This document shows positions 17,307 through 27,821 of a stretch of DNA of 35,585 bases, one piece after another. Location: NCBI GenBank assembly GCA_021155915.1, contig JAJNBE010000020.1, forward strand, positions 1 through 35,585, written 5' to 3'. Source of the stretch: Solimicrobium sp. Its GTDB lineage: Bacteria > Pseudomonadota > Gammaproteobacteria > Burkholderiales > Burkholderiaceae_D. The translations under genes and the position numbers were made by a program. How positions within the stretch are numbered: the first letter of the stretch is position 1; each line of letters begins with the position of its first letter. The notes below the pieces were generated by a model that worked only from the letters and a program-made list of their open reading frames with translations, ran no database searches and had not been told where the DNA came from.

Positions 17307-20300
17307 TTATAGCCCCGATTTCTCCAAGGTTTGCAAATCGTTCATCTTACGTTGCAATTTTATCGCGAGTTCTTTTGCAAGTTTTTGCTCTTGGGCCCTT
17401 AACTTGTTTAATGCTGCGGGATACTGGGCATCAAGAGCCATTTTATATAGAAAGTTAGCTAATTTAACATCATCATCGGTTTTGAAATGGATTTTTTCAT
17501 ACTGCTCACTCAGAGAAAATACCATTTCCATTGCACTCGGATCAAGTTGCTTGGCTATCTGAATTAAGTACTCAGGCATTTTATTTTCAGCAATCTTCGC
17601 TTTCTCCTTTTTTAACCCGCTTTTGACCGCAATTTTAAGAAACTCCAGCGCTATATCGTTAGGATTCTCGGGTATTACCTGGTAAATTAAATCGGAAGAC
17701 TTGAATTTTGGTTGATGAGGTGTGTACGAACAGTAATGTTGGGCGACCAAAACAGCGGCCTTTACATGGCCATTTCTTGCAGCGCTCTCTAATAGTTTTT
17801 GAGCTTCAACAACGTTCTTTTTAGGGTGAGAAGTAGTCGTGCCACTTAAATATAGCTTACCCAATTTGAACCTATTCTCATCTACCTGGTTTTTTTCAGA
17901 AATTGCTAAGTTTAAATAGTTAAATTTGGCCTCACGGTTGCCCGCTTTGCTGGCCACATGAAAACGTTTTTTCATATCGTCTAGATCTGCTTGTTCGAGA
18001 CGATGTCCGCCACGCCTGTTCATGAGACCTATTATAGCCGGGTATATTACTGTTTCGAGGTCTTGGGTTAGCCTTTTCAGCTCCTCATCTACGTCAAAAA
18101 TACATTCTTCGTTGAAAGCCTTTTCTAAATATTTTTTTGAGTTTTTATAGGCCTTCGCTGCCATTCCGCTTTCTAAATCTGACAAAGAAGAATTTGAATA
18201 AAGGATTTTCCCAATTTGATAGGAGGCATAGGGCCTTCCTTTCATATTAGCCGCATGCGAAAGACATTCGAAAACATCTCTGTCAGTGAGACTTATTTCC
18301 TCATCACATATGGCCCGACGCAGTTTAAGTTCATACTTGTAAGAGTCGTCAACAGCAGGACTTTCGAGCAAAAGTTGATAGAATGACGAACAAAATTTAT
18401 TCATCAACTGGGTTCCATTTATGGTTTCCAAATATATTGCTGAATCGATTAAGTCATGTAATAGCTGCTGAGCTATAACTCTATCTCCTTGATTTTTATG
18501 AATTTGTGCCTGTGCAAGTATATGCAATACTGGTCTATTCACTTGGCTTTCATACATTTCTATAACAGCCTTTCGAATTACGTGTGTCGAATTGCCAGTA
18601 TCTTTTAACCATATCGCCAGAATTTGTTGCGCTTTTGACGCTATTGAGTAGTTATTTAGTTTAGATAACAACTCCAAAATTCTTATTCCTTTTGGAATGT
18701 ATTTATATGTATCGCCAATACATAATGCTCCTATTTTGAAAATATATTGAAGGTCGTGCGTACTATGCCAATCATTACTCAAAAATCCCATGGCTATGGA
18801 AATTTCCGCTTTCGGTGACTGTATCTTTATTTTTTTAACATTTAGATAATCAACAATTTCGTGTTCCTCAACAATATCTTGAAGCATAACGAGCACTTCT
18901 AAATCCGGAACTTTTTCAGCGAGAAACTTAGGAAAACCGTTTAATGGTGCATATCCCCAGCGTGCAGCCAAACTGAAATACTCCAGAGCTTTTGTATCGC
19001 ACTGTTTCATTACTTTGTTATCTAGATGGAGCAGATAGCGGACGTCGAAATTTTTTTGTTTCGGAAAAGCAACTAATCTACCGTAATTAAAAAACATCGT
19101 TCCGAGAAAAAATGCAATCTCTGGCCGCATATTTTGGTTGATTGCGCTATTAAGATGATCTAAGAAATTGGTAAGAAAATGTTCACTTTTTGACGGAACA
19201 ATCATAAGGAGAGCTTCTGCCTCCCGTATAACGCTGAAGTCGTCACTGAAGTTAATCAATATATGTGCTACAAGCCTGACTTCGTAGTATCCAGCTCCCC
19301 TTCGGGCTGTATTATCCAGACAATATTCGATCGTTTCATTTAGATACTGAACATCAAATTTTTCCACCTTGCCCTTAAGATAGGAATACATCACGAGTAA
19401 ATCTTCGTGTGCAGATTCTATTTTTTGGTTATAACGTTCCAATTTGCATAACGTTTTTTGTTTATGAGAAACACCATGAGATTTTTGCTCTTCAACACTC
19501 TCTATTTTATTTTCAAAATATTTTTTTGAGTCTGTCGTTATGAACAGATATTTTTTCAGTAAGTAAATAATTTTTTGATCCATATAACGATCAGCATCAC
19601 TGCTATCAGCATCACTGCTATCAACATCGCTGCTATCAACATCGCTGCTATCAACATCGCTGCTATCAACATCGCTGCTATCAACATCGCTGCTATCAAC
19701 ATCACTGCTATCAATATCACTACTATCAACATCACTGCTATCAATATCACTGCTATCAATATCACTACTATCGATATCACTGCTATCACTTCCACCAATG
19801 AAATCACTTTCACCAAGGTAATTACTATCACCAAGGTATTTATTGCTTACATTTTTAACTGCTCTCATAAGAAACTGAAAAAGAAATTCCTGAGCTAGTC
19901 TCCTTGTTGACTTTGACAATTCGCTGTTTTGATAAGATTTAAGTAATGAGCAGCATATTTTTCGCATTCCTTCTCGGGATGCTTCATCATTTTTCTTAAT
20001 GAATAATGCCTGCTGTAAGGCTCTGACAATTTGGTCTTCATATTCTTTGAATTCCTCAACCGGGAACGGCAGCGCGGCTATTTCTATTACTGGCATTCTC
20101 GCCAAAAACTGCAAAAGAACTATTTGAGCGACTTGCTGTATTGATTTTGGTAATGCATGATTTTGGCAAGACTTGAGTAAAGCGTAGCAGGCTTTTTTCT
20201 TTTCACCCCTATTTCCAGTGAGTGATATTTCTTCTAATGCACGGATAATCGAACTTGTATATTCATCACAAGCTTCCTCAAAGAAGGGCAGGGTAGCTAT

Positions 20301-20525
20301 TTCAATAGCCGATTTTTTTGATAGTCTCAGAAGAATAACTGCCTGTTGTTCAGAACGTTCGTTTCTTTTAGCCAGAGTATGGTAAAAATTAGGATTAATT
20401 GGATCAAAATTATCGTCTAGTTTAAAGAATTCCGAATCACAGTGGTCAACCAGAGAAGTGATAGTCCGCGAAGGAAAAGATGGTTGGAAAGATCGGATCG
20501 TTGACGAAGTATGAATTGAATGCAT
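17307..20525 (-). CDS. Sel1-like repeat protein with Asp-Ser tract, 1072 aa
   Basis: A large helical-repeat protein with no signal peptide. Residues about 60-220 contain two tandem units of about 74 residues, each with (A/V)IEIA(T/A)LPF, an (I/V)RAL helix, a LLKS(C/Y)QN motif and a KS(I/T) helix. Residues 247-311 are thirteen perfect-length DSSD(I/V/A) pentamers, an acidic flexible linker. The C-terminal 750 residues hold scattered Sel1-like repeats, for example ALEYFSLAARWGYAPL, a YASYQIGKILYSNSS unit with LEKAFNE, and FKLGKLYLSG followed by EAQKLLESAARNGHVKAA. Sel1 repeats mediate protein-protein contacts and are frequent in host-interaction proteins of Legionella and Coxiella; an effector role is inference. 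The start lacks a clear Shine-Dalgarno. It converges with the KGG gene. Confidence 0.88.
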   Translation of the reverse strand: MHSIHTSSTIRSFQPSFPSRTITSLVDHCDSEFFKLDDNFDPINPNFYHTLAKRNERSEQQAVILLRLSKKSAIEIATLPFFEEACDEYTSSIIRALEEISLTGNRGEKKKACYALLKSCQNHALPKSIQQVAQIVLLQFLARMPVIEIAALPFPVEEFKEYEDQIVRALQQALFIKKNDEASREGMRKICCSLLKSYQNSELSKSTRRLAQEFLFQFLMRAVKNVSNKYLGDSNYLGESDFIGGSDSSDIDSSDIDSSDIDSSDVDSSDIDSSDVDSSDVDSSDVDSSDVDSSDVDSSDVDSSDADSSDADRYMDQKIIYLLKKYLFITTDSKKYFENKIESVEEQKSHGVSHKQKTLCKLERYNQKIESAHEDLLVMYSYLKGKVEKFDVQYLNETIEYCLDNTARRGAGYYEVRLVAHILINFSDDFSVIREAEALLMIVPSKSEHFLTNFLDHLNSAINQNMRPEIAFFLGTMFFNYGRLVAFPKQKNFDVRYLLHLDNKVMKQCDTKALEYFSLAARWGYAPLNGFPKFLAEKVPDLEVLVMLQDIVEEHEIVDYLNVKKIKIQSPKAEISIAMGFLSNDWHSTHDLQYIFKIGALCIGDTYKYIPKGIRILELLSKLNNYSIASKAQQILAIWLKDTGNSTHVIRKAVIEMYESQVNRPVLHILAQAQIHKNQGDRVIAQQLLHDLIDSAIYLETINGTQLMNKFCSSFYQLLLESPAVDDSYKYELKLRRAICDEEISLTDRDVFECLSHAANMKGRPYASYQIGKILYSNSSLSDLESGMAAKAYKNSKKYLEKAFNEECIFDVDEELKRLTQDLETVIYPAIIGLMNRRGGHRLEQADLDDMKKRFHVASKAGNREAKFNYLNLAISEKNQVDENRFKLGKLYLSGTTTSHPKKNVVEAQKLLESAARNGHVKAAVLVAQHYCSYTPHQPKFKSSDLIYQVIPENPNDIALEFLKIAVKSGLKKEKAKIAENKMPEYLIQIAKQLDPSAMEMVFSLSEQYEKIHFKTDDDVKLANFLYKMALDAQYPAALNKLRAQEQKLAKELAIKLQRKMNDLQTLEKSGL
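19593..19787 (-). repeat. 15-bp minisatellite, 13 units, inside the Sel1-type gene
   Basis: Thirteen consecutive 15-bp units encode DSSDI, DSSDV or DSSDA without interruption of the frame. Units differ mainly at the last codon and by synonymous or near-synonymous changes. Because the unit is a multiple of three, gain or loss of units would change linker length and not switch the gene off. The repeat also makes long accidental frames on the other strand. Confidence 0.95.
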
Positions 20526-20880
20526 GAATTAGTTCACTGATATTTTGATACTGGTTTAAAAGAGAGACCTCCGCACAGCAGGTATTGCAGCGCTTTTTTT
20601 AGCTTCGAGTCACCTTAGATAGTAACTCGAATAAAAATGTTAAACTATTAGGGTAATCCGCAATGCGGAAAATACGTAAACTCATCAAGTATTACTAAGT
20701 AACCTAGTTCCAAAATAAAAAGCTTCGCGTTCGTTGATTTGTGAGGCCGTAAGTTCCAAGGAGCACGCAGCTCTTTTAATTTTTATATGCAGCGGGTTTC
20801 CGCAATTAAACCATAAGATAGAATTAGTTCGCGTGGGCAAATTATTAATCAAAGCTCCGATTAAATAATAGGGGCCCAAT
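20526..20880. other. Intergenic region upstream of the Sel1-type gene
   Basis: No coding frame of note; a 64-codon minus frame at 20685-20879 has no recognisable features. It should contain the promoter of the minus-strand Sel1-type gene. Small inverted repeats occur (TCGAGT...ACTCGA near 20603-20628 and TCCGC-AAT-GCGGA near 20657-20669), each too short to interpret with confidence. Confidence 0.4.
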
Positions 20881-20911
20881 GAAAAAAACGACCTGAAAAG
20901 ATCGTTTTTTC
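20881..20911 (-). terminator. Intrinsic terminator of the M13 peptidase gene
   Basis: On the minus strand, GAAAAAACGA and TCGTTTTTTTC flank a 10-nt loop, with the seven-T stretch forming the 3' arm, about 20 bp after the stop of the peptidase gene. The stem is A-T rich but contains CGA/TCG at the loop end. Confidence 0.6.
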
Positions 20912-20930
20912 ACCGCATAGTTCCAGATAA

Positions 20931-22985
20931 TTACCAAATAGTCACACGGTTTTCAGGTGCAATAAACATCTTGTCACCCTTTTTAACATCGAATGTTTTA
21001 TAAAATTCCGACTGATTTTGTACTGTACCGTTGGCCCGGAATTCAGCAGGTGAATGAGGATCAGTTTTGATTTGAACCAACATAGTCTCGTCGCGTGATT
21101 TAGTTTGCCAAACTTGTCCAAATCCCATATAAAAACGTTGTTCACCAGTAAGCCCATCAATGACCGGCGCTGTTTTTCCTTGGAGAGAAATTTTGTAGGC
21201 TTTGAGTGCAATTGCCAAACCGGAATTGTCCGCAATGTTTTCACCTAAGGTTAATTCCCCATTCACAAAGTAGCCCGGCAGCGGGCTAAATGCACTGTAC
21301 TGCTTTGCTAGTGCTGCAGTTTTTACTGCAAATTTCTTATGGTCTTGTTTAGTCCACCAGTCACGTAAATTCCCTTTTCCATCGTATTGACTACCCTGGT
21401 CATCAAAACCATGGCTGATTTCATGACCAATCACGGCACCGATGGCCCCGTAATTAACGGCATCCTCTGCCTCTGCTTGAAAAAACGGTGGCTGCAAAAT
21501 CGCAGCCGGAAAGACGATTTCGTTCATCTCAGGGTTGTAATAGGCATTCACGGTTTGTGGGGTCATACCCCATTCAGTACGATCAATCGGTTTGCCCAGT
21601 TTGTTAATTTCGTAGTCAGCTTTAAATTCGTTAGAACGTAAGCTATTTCCAATTAAGTCATCCTTCCGAATAGTTAGAGTGGAATAATCGCGCCATTTAG
21701 TCGGATAACCAATTTTAGGCATAAAAGTAGCCAACTTTTTTTGTGCTTCTTTTTTTGTTGTCGCACTCATCCAATCTAACTGTTTTAGGCTTTGGCTATA
21801 TGCGGTTAATAAGTTGTTAACTAACTTTTCCATTTTGTCTTTGTAATCCGATGGAAAAAAATGGGTAACATACAGTTTCCCCATCGCTTCCCCCAGGTCG
21901 CTATCAACGAAACGAATAGCTCTTTTCCATCGAACTTCTTGTTTCGGCACCCCTTTCAGTAAGGTGCCGTAAAAGGCAAAATGTTCATCCGAGAAATTAG
22001 CTGGCAATAAGGGAGAATTCGTTGAGAGTGCGTGCCATTTGAAATAGGTTTTCCAATTTGCTAAAGGTGTTTCACTAATTATCTTGGCAAAACCCTTAAA
22101 ATAGCTCGGCTGAGACGCGATGACGTAAGTAATTTTTCCCTCAACACCCAGCGCTTTTAAATACGATGGCATTGCATAACCTGGGGTCAATGTAGCTAGA
22201 TTTTTTAGTTCAATTTTGTTGTAACTTTTTACCGGATCGCGCTGCTCTACCTTAGTCCATTGAATTTTAGCCAGCGCCGTTTCTAGGCGCATAATCGTAG
22301 CGGCATTGTCTTTCGCATGAGTTTCACCTGCCATCGTCAACATTTTTTCGATATGTTTTTGGTACGCATCACGCAAACCCCGAAGCTTGGCATCATCGTC
22401 TTTCAGGTAGTAATCGCGGTCTGGCAGACCCAAGCCACTTTGACCAAGATCAACAATATATTTTGTTGAATCTCTAGCATCCTGATGAATGCTTACATTG
22501 TACGGTGCCGTAATGTCCACGCGGTTGAAATAGGCAATCAATTCAGGAAGCTGATCTTTAGACGAAACGTTGTCAACTTTTCTGAATATGCCATCCAATG
22601 GTTTTAATCCCAGTGCGCTAATCGCTTTTGTATCCATAAAACTTTCATATGCATCACGAATTTTCTGTTCATCTGAATCACCTGCTATTTTTTTATCACT
22701 AGACAGTCCTATAGTAATCTCATGCATTTGCTGTAGAACTTTATCCGCTAAAATATTAAAAGCGCCCCAACGTGACTTGTCGGCTGGAATTTCTGTATTT
22801 TTCAGCCAGGTACCATTTACATGGCGATAAAAATCATCTTGGACGCGAATTGCAGGGTCGTTATGCTTTTGATCGATTCCTGATACCAATTTGTGATCAG
22901 GCGGAGTAGAGGCTGCGATGAGATAGGTACTTAGCAAGGCCAAAAAAAGGGTGCTGATTGAAAAACGGTTTAAAGGTCGCTTCAT
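20931..22985 (-). CDS. pepO: M13 family zinc metallopeptidase (PepO/neprilysin-like), 684 aa
   Basis: Exported endopeptidase related to neprilysin and PepO, expected to cleave short peptides outside the cytoplasm. The zinc site is complete: GHEISHGFDDQG (HExxH near residue 520), the third ligand in ENIADNSGL, and NAYYNPEMNEIVFPAAIL in the substrate cleft. The protein ends in APENRVTIW, close to the family's typical C-terminal tryptophan motif. Length is normal for the family. A signal peptide with hydrophobic core LFLALLSTYLIA is present. The ATG at 22985 is preferred over the TTG four codons upstream because GGAG lies 6 nt before it. A terminator follows. It is divergent from carA. Confidence 0.95.
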   Translation of the reverse strand: MKRPLNRFSISTLFLALLSTYLIAASTPPDHKLVSGIDQKHNDPAIRVQDDFYRHVNGTWLKNTEIPADKSRWGAFNILADKVLQQMHEITIGLSSDKKIAGDSDEQKIRDAYESFMDTKAISALGLKPLDGIFRKVDNVSSKDQLPELIAYFNRVDITAPYNVSIHQDARDSTKYIVDLGQSGLGLPDRDYYLKDDDAKLRGLRDAYQKHIEKMLTMAGETHAKDNAATIMRLETALAKIQWTKVEQRDPVKSYNKIELKNLATLTPGYAMPSYLKALGVEGKITYVIASQPSYFKGFAKIISETPLANWKTYFKWHALSTNSPLLPANFSDEHFAFYGTLLKGVPKQEVRWKRAIRFVDSDLGEAMGKLYVTHFFPSDYKDKMEKLVNNLLTAYSQSLKQLDWMSATTKKEAQKKLATFMPKIGYPTKWRDYSTLTIRKDDLIGNSLRSNEFKADYEINKLGKPIDRTEWGMTPQTVNAYYNPEMNEIVFPAAILQPPFFQAEAEDAVNYGAIGAVIGHEISHGFDDQGSQYDGKGNLRDWWTKQDHKKFAVKTAALAKQYSAFSPLPGYFVNGELTLGENIADNSGLAIALKAYKISLQGKTAPVIDGLTGEQRFYMGFGQVWQTKSRDETMLVQIKTDPHSPAEFRANGTVQNQSEFYKTFDVKKGDKMFIAPENRVTIW

Positions 22986-23061
22986 TGAATGCTCCAAAAT
23001 GGTCTTTCGAAAATCAAATAATAATTAGAATAGCGATGAAAGAAAAAAAATTCTACTCTCC

Positions 23062-23093
23062 TTCTAGCTAGAAAAGCCGATTTACTTTATAAT
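23062..23093 (+). promoter_or_regulatory. Candidate carA promoter with a 12-bp palindrome
   Basis: A consensus TATAAT lies at 23088-23093, about 160 bp before the chosen carA start. The perfect palindrome TTCTAGCTAGAA (23062-23073) covers the expected -35 to -25 region, and no good TTGACA is visible there. The layout suggests a regulated promoter, possibly with the palindrome as operator. The evidence is sequence pattern only. Confidence 0.35.
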
Positions 23094-23167
23094 CTTCAGG
23101 TTTGCCCCACTTAACTCCGTCGTATAGCGCATACCATTTCCACATCTTCTAAGCAAGCTACACATCG

Positions 23168-23190
23168 CCCAACCTGTTGGGTATTTTTTT
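23168..23190 (+). terminator. Possible attenuator in the carA leader
   Basis: CCCAA and TTGGG form a 5-bp stem with loop CCTG, followed by TA and seven T residues, about 65 bp upstream of the carA start and downstream of the TATAAT. The stem is short, so it would be a weak terminator, but the position fits attenuation of the pyrimidine/arginine-linked carAB operon. Confidence 0.35.
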
Positions 23191-23254
23191 GCGTAACTTC
23201 GTTTATGCAACTTGCGGACATGTCGCATCGGCGGTAACCGATCAGGAGTGCCCC

Positions 23255-24469
23255 TTGTCTCTTCCGCAATCTCTACCACTTTCCTTGCGTGCTGATCTGG
23301 ATTCTCCGGCACTACTCGCACTATCCGATGGAACGCTATTTCACGGTTTCTCAATCGGCGCCTCTGGTCATACCGTAGGCGAGGTCGTTTTTAATACCGC
23401 GATGACAGGTTATCAGGAAATTCTTACTGATCCTAGTTATTGTAAGCAAATTGTAACCCTCACTTACCCCCATATTGGGAATGTCGGGGTTAATTCAGAA
23501 GACAATGAATCCGATAAGTGTCAGGTCGCAGGATTAATCATTAGAGACTTACCGTTATTAGTGTCTAATTTCCGCTCTGAACAAACCTTATCTGATTATC
23601 TCAAATCCCAGAAAATTGTCGCAATTGCGGGCATTGATACCCGCAAATTGACGCGTATTCTGCGTGAAAAGGGTGCACAATCTGGCTGTATATTGACAGG
23701 CAGCGATGCGCAGAAGGCGCTGCAACTTGCACAGTCATTTCAAGGCTTAGCTGGGGTAGATTTAGCTAAAGTGGTTTCCACGGAAAAAACCTACGAATGG
23801 TATGAAACCGAATGGTTGCCAGGTTTAGGGTATGGAAAACAAACATCGCCACAATATCATGTGGTTGCATTTGATTATGGTATTAAGCGCAATATCTTGC
23901 GGATGTTGGCTCAACGGGGTTGCCGGGTGACTGTTTTACCTGCTCAATCTACTGCAGCAGATGCATTGGCGCTGAAGCCAGACGGTATTTTTCTCTCCAA
24001 TGGCCCTGGGGACCCGGAGCCGTGCACCTATGCCATTAAGGCAGTGGAGGAACTAATCGAACGGAGCATCCCAACTTTTGGTATTTGTTTGGGTCATCAA
24101 ATTATGGCGTTGGCTTCAGGGGCTAAAACCATGAAGATGAAATTTGGTCATCATGGCGCTAATCATCCGGTACAGGACGTGACCACCAAAGAGGTATTCA
24201 TAACGTCGCAAAATCATGGTTTTGCTGTGGACGAGGCGACGTTGCCAGCAAATTGCAAGGTAACCCATGTTTCTTTATTTGATGGCTCTTTACAAGGGTT
24301 TGAACGTACGGATAAGCCCGCATTTTGTTTTCAAGGTCATCCAGAAGCTTCACCGGGTCCGCATGAAATAGCCCCATTGTTCGATCGCTTTATCACACTA
24401 ATGAGTGCTGAAAATAAGTCTGAAAACAAGTTGGACAAATCAAAGTGGGAGAAACAAAACAATGCCTAA
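23255..24469 (+). CDS. carA: Carbamoyl-phosphate synthase, small (glutaminase) subunit, 404 aa
   Basis: Hydrolyses glutamine and passes ammonia to CarB for carbamoyl phosphate, feeding arginine and pyrimidine synthesis. The N-terminal CPSase domain has [21 protein letters not shown] and [11 protein letters not shown]. The C-terminal class I glutamine amidotransferase domain has GDPEPC, the catalytic cysteine in GICLGHQ, and the His/Glu pair in GHPEASPGP. The TTG at 23255 is chosen because AGGAG sits 6 nt upstream and the family similarity starts near [13 protein letters not shown]. The open frame runs back to a TTG at 23177, which lies inside the candidate attenuator hairpin. Its end overlaps carB by 8 bp. 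Confidence 0.93.
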   Translation: MSLPQSLPLSLRADLDSPALLALSDGTLFHGFSIGASGHTVGEVVFNTAMTGYQEILTDPSYCKQIVTLTYPHIGNVGVNSEDNESDKCQVAGLIIRDLPLLVSNFRSEQTLSDYLKSQKIVAIAGIDTRKLTRILREKGAQSGCILTGSDAQKALQLAQSFQGLAGVDLAKVVSTEKTYEWYETEWLPGLGYGKQTSPQYHVVAFDYGIKRNILRMLAQRGCRVTVLPAQSTAADALALKPDGIFLSNGPGDPEPCTYAIKAVEELIERSIPTFGICLGHQIMALASGAKTMKMKFGHHGANHPVQDVTTKEVFITSQNHGFAVDEATLPANCKVTHVSLFDGSLQGFERTDKPAFCFQGHPEASPGPHEIAPLFDRFITLMSAENKSENKLDKSKWEKQNNA

Positions 24470-27400
24470 ACGTAGCGATATAAAAAGTATTCTGATTATT
24501 GGCGCTGGCCCCATCATTATCGGTCAGGCGTGTGAATTTGATTATTCGGGTGCGCAGGCGTGTAAAGCGTTACGCGAAGAAGGCTATAAAGTCATACTGG
24601 TCAACAGTAATCCTGCCACAATTATGACCGATCCTGATATGGCCGATGTAACTTACATCGAACCCATCACTTGGCAAGTAGTGGAACGCATTATTAGCAA
24701 AGAACGCCCCGATGCAATTTTGCCTACAATGGGTGGCCAGACTGCATTGAACTGCGCACTGGATTTACATCGCCATGGCATATTAAAAAAATATGCTTGC
24801 GAGTTAATCGGTGCATCGCCTGAAGCAATAGATAAGGCAGAAGATCGCTCCAAATTCAAAACGGCCATGACCAAAATTGGCTTGGGTTCTGCGCGTTCCG
24901 ATGTGGCACACACCCTGGAACAATCATGGGCAGTACAAAAAACTCTCGGTTTTCCGGTCATAATTCGTCCTTCATTTACCATGGGTGGAACCGGCGGCGG
25001 TATTGCTTATAATGAGGAAGAATTTGAATCCATTTGCAAACGCGGGTTGGAAGCATCGCCAACATCAGAACTCTTGATTGAAGAATCGCTGATTGGTTGG
25101 AAAGAATTTGAAATGGAAGTGGTGCGTGATTCAAGTGATAACTGCATCATAGTTTGCTCCATTGAAAACTTAGATCCAATGGGTGTTCATACTGGAGATT
25201 CCATTACTGTCGCGCCAGCGCAAACACTGACTGATAAAGAATATCAAATAATGCGCAATGCATCGATTGCGGTTTTGCGTGAAATTGGTGTTGATACCGG
25301 TGGATCAAATGTGCAATTCGCGATTAATCCGGCAGATGGCCGTATGATCGTTATCGAAATGAACCCCCGAGTTTCTCGCTCTTCTGCTTTAGCATCCAAA
25401 GCAACCGGCTTTCCAATTGCAAAAATTGCCGCCAAATTAGCTGTCGGTTTCACCTTAAATGAATTGCGTAATGATATTACTGGCAGTGCGACACCGGCTT
25501 CTTTCGAACCCACCATTGATTACGTCGTCACTAAAATTCCACGTTTTACCTTTGAGAAGTTTCCTCAAGCGGACCAACATTTAACTACTCAAATGAAATC
25601 GGTTGGAGAAGTCATGGCTATCGGCCGGACTTTTCAGGAATCATTCCAAAAAGCTTTACGGGGTTTGGAAGTAGGCGTTGATGGCTTAAATGAAAAAACA
25701 CGCGATCGTGAAACCATTGAAGTTGAATTGGGCGAGCCAGGTCCTGACCGTATCTGGTATGTAGGGGATGCGTTTGCGCAAGGATTTAGCTTAGATGAAG
25801 TGCACCATTTAACACGTATTGACCCTTGGTTTTTAGCGCAAATCAAAGACATTGTTGATATTGAGCTCTGGTTAGACACCCAGTCGTTAGCCGAAATTGA
25901 TAAGAATATTTTATTTCGTTTAAAACAAAAAGGTTTTTCTGACCGCAGGTTGGGAAAACTATTGCATACGACCGATAAAGCGATTCGGGAATTGCGCCAT
26001 TCCTTTGATATCCATCCGGTCTATAAGCGTGTGGATACGTGCGCGGCTGAGTTCGCAACGAAAACGGCGTATATGTATTCAACCTACGAAGAAGAGTGTG
26101 AATCTTTTCCTACTGATAATAAAAAAATTATGGTACTGGGCGGTGGGCCCAATCGAATTGGACAAGGCATAGAATTTGATTACTGCTGTGTTCACGCCGC
26201 GTTGGCTATGCGGGAAGATGGTTATGAAACGATTATGGTCAACTGTAATCCGGAAACCGTTTCAACCGATTACGATACCTCCGATCGACTGTATTTTGAA
26301 CCGGTCACTTTGGAAGATGTATTGGAAATTGTCGCTAAAGAAAAACCGATTGGCGTTATTGTGCAATATGGTGGGCAAACTCCCCTAAAATTAGCTTTAG
26401 ATCTGGAGGCCAATGGTGTACCAATAATTGGCACTACGCCAGATATGATCGATGCAGCCGAAGACCGTGAACGTTTTCAGCACTTATTGCAAACATTAGA
26501 ATTGCGCCAGCCACCCAATCGCACGGCGAGAACTGAAGACGATGCGCTACGTCTAGCGGCTGAAATTGGTTACCCGTTGGTCGTACGACCGTCTTATGTT
26601 TTGGGCGGCCGTGCAATGGAAATCGTACATGAACAGCGCGACTTAGAGCGTTACATGCGCGAAGCAGTTAAGGTCTCCCATGATTCTCCGGTTTTATTGG
26701 ATCGCTTTTTAAATGATGCAATTGAAGTGGACGTAGATTGCTTATCGGATGGAAAGCGTACTTTTATTGGCGGCGTAATGGAACATATCGAACAGGCGGG
26801 CGTGCACTCAGGAGACTCCGCTTGTTCACTGCCGCCGTATTCGCTTTCAGTTGATACCATTAACGAATTAAAGCGTCAAACCTCGTTAATGGCTAAAGGA
26901 TTAAATGTGATTGGCCTAATGAATGTCCAATTTGCCATTCAACGTCAAAATGGTAAAGATATAGTATTTGTGTTGGAGGTAAATCCACGTGCATCCCGCA
27001 CGGTTCCATTTGTTTCTAAAGTAACCGGCTTGCAATTAGCGAAAATCGCTGCGCGATGCATGGCGGGGCAGTCCCTAGATGCGCAAGAAATTTTCAATGA
27101 AGTTGTTCCTTCTTATTTTAGTGTCAAAGAAGCGGTGTTTCCATTTGTTAAGTTTCAGGGAGTCGATACCATTCTAGGTCCTGAAATGAAGTCAACTGGC
27201 GAAGTGATGGGAGTGGGTAAAACTTTTGGGGAAGCATTTGTTAAATCCCAACTGGGCGCTAGCGTAAATTTACCGCAATCGGGTAATGTTTTTATTAGTG
27301 TAAAAAATAATGACAAGCCGCGTGCGGTCAAAGTCGCGGAAAACTTGGCAAAAATGGGCTTTACTATTATTGCAACTAAAGGAACCGCAGCTGCAATCAG

Positions 27401-27680
27401 CGCAGCGGGCATCTTGGTCACTCCGGTTAATAAAAAGAGCGAAGGTCGTCCACACATTGTTGATATGATCAAAAATCGGGAAATAGCTTTGGTTATTAAT
27501 ACCGTAGAAGAAAAACGTACCGCTATTCAAGATAGCGGTGCAATCCGGGTTTCGTCTTTATCTGCGCGAGTGACCACATTTACAACTATTGCTGGGGCAG
27601 AAGCAGCCGTTGAGGGAATGCCTCATTTAAATGAATTACATGTCTACGATTTACAAGGGTTACATAAATCTTTACACTGA
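24462..27680 (+). CDS. carB: Carbamoyl-phosphate synthase, large subunit, 1072 aa
   Basis: Full-length CarB (the E. coli protein has 1073 residues). Two homologous ATP-grasp halves are visible: the first with [31 protein letters not shown] and FTMGGTGGG, the second with [32 protein letters not shown] and [12 protein letters not shown]. The C-terminal MGS-like allosteric domain (about 935-1072) begins near [15 protein letters not shown]. The two halves carry out bicarbonate and carbamate phosphorylation. The ATG at 24462 matches the family start ([16 protein letters not shown]) and lies inside the last codons of carA, which indicates translational coupling. GGAG is about 10 nt upstream. Confidence 0.97.
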   Translation: MPKRSDIKSILIIGAGPIIIGQACEFDYSGAQACKALREEGYKVILVNSNPATIMTDPDMADVTYIEPITWQVVERIISKERPDAILPTMGGQTALNCALDLHRHGILKKYACELIGASPEAIDKAEDRSKFKTAMTKIGLGSARSDVAHTLEQSWAVQKTLGFPVIIRPSFTMGGTGGGIAYNEEEFESICKRGLEASPTSELLIEESLIGWKEFEMEVVRDSSDNCIIVCSIENLDPMGVHTGDSITVAPAQTLTDKEYQIMRNASIAVLREIGVDTGGSNVQFAINPADGRMIVIEMNPRVSRSSALASKATGFPIAKIAAKLAVGFTLNELRNDITGSATPASFEPTIDYVVTKIPRFTFEKFPQADQHLTTQMKSVGEVMAIGRTFQESFQKALRGLEVGVDGLNEKTRDRETIEVELGEPGPDRIWYVGDAFAQGFSLDEVHHLTRIDPWFLAQIKDIVDIELWLDTQSLAEIDKNILFRLKQKGFSDRRLGKLLHTTDKAIRELRHSFDIHPVYKRVDTCAAEFATKTAYMYSTYEEECESFPTDNKKIMVLGGGPNRIGQGIEFDYCCVHAALAMREDGYETIMVNCNPETVSTDYDTSDRLYFEPVTLEDVLEIVAKEKPIGVIVQYGGQTPLKLALDLEANGVPIIGTTPDMIDAAEDRERFQHLLQTLELRQPPNRTARTEDDALRLAAEIGYPLVVRPSYVLGGRAMEIVHEQRDLERYMREAVKVSHDSPVLLDRFLNDAIEVDVDCLSDGKRTFIGGVMEHIEQAGVHSGDSACSLPPYSLSVDTINELKRQTSLMAKGLNVIGLMNVQFAIQRQNGKDIVFVLEVNPRASRTVPFVSKVTGLQLAKIAARCMAGQSLDAQEIFNEVVPSYFSVKEAVFPFVKFQGVDTILGPEMKSTGEVMGVGKTFGEAFVKSQLGASVNLPQSGNVFISVKNNDKPRAVKVAENLAKMGFTIIATKGTAAAISAAGILVTPVNKKSEGRPHIVDMIKNREIALVINTVEEKRTAIQDSGAIRVSSLSARVTTFTTIAGAEAAVEGMPHLNELHVYDLQGLHKSLH

Positions 27681-27768
27681 ACTGCTGACGATTAACTCAT
27701 TTTCTATAGATTAGCGCTTTTTCTTTCGCTTTTTGTAGGGATAAGTTATATAAATGAGAACAATATTT

Positions 27769-27800
27769 ACAGCGCTTTTTTATTCTTTCGCCAGCGCTGT
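27769..27800 (+). promoter_or_regulatory. Inverted repeat in the greA leader
   Basis: ACAGCGCT (27769-27776) and AGCGCTGT (27793-27800) are perfect 8-bp inverted repeats with a 16-nt T-rich loop, ending 21 nt before the greA start. In enterics the greA leader is a site of premature termination giving the small RNA GraL. This hairpin occupies a comparable position, but no sequence relation is claimed. Confidence 0.35.
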
Positions 27801-27821
27801 AATTTCACATAAAGTTATACG

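Noticed and set aside
19593..19787. Possible CRISPR array
   Set aside because: Units of 15 bp without spacers, in frame with a coding sequence; this is a minisatellite.
19556..19898. Frames rich in AINI and MLIA on both strands over the minisatellite
   Set aside because: By-products of the 15-bp repeat, which is explained by the DSSD codons of the Sel1-type gene.
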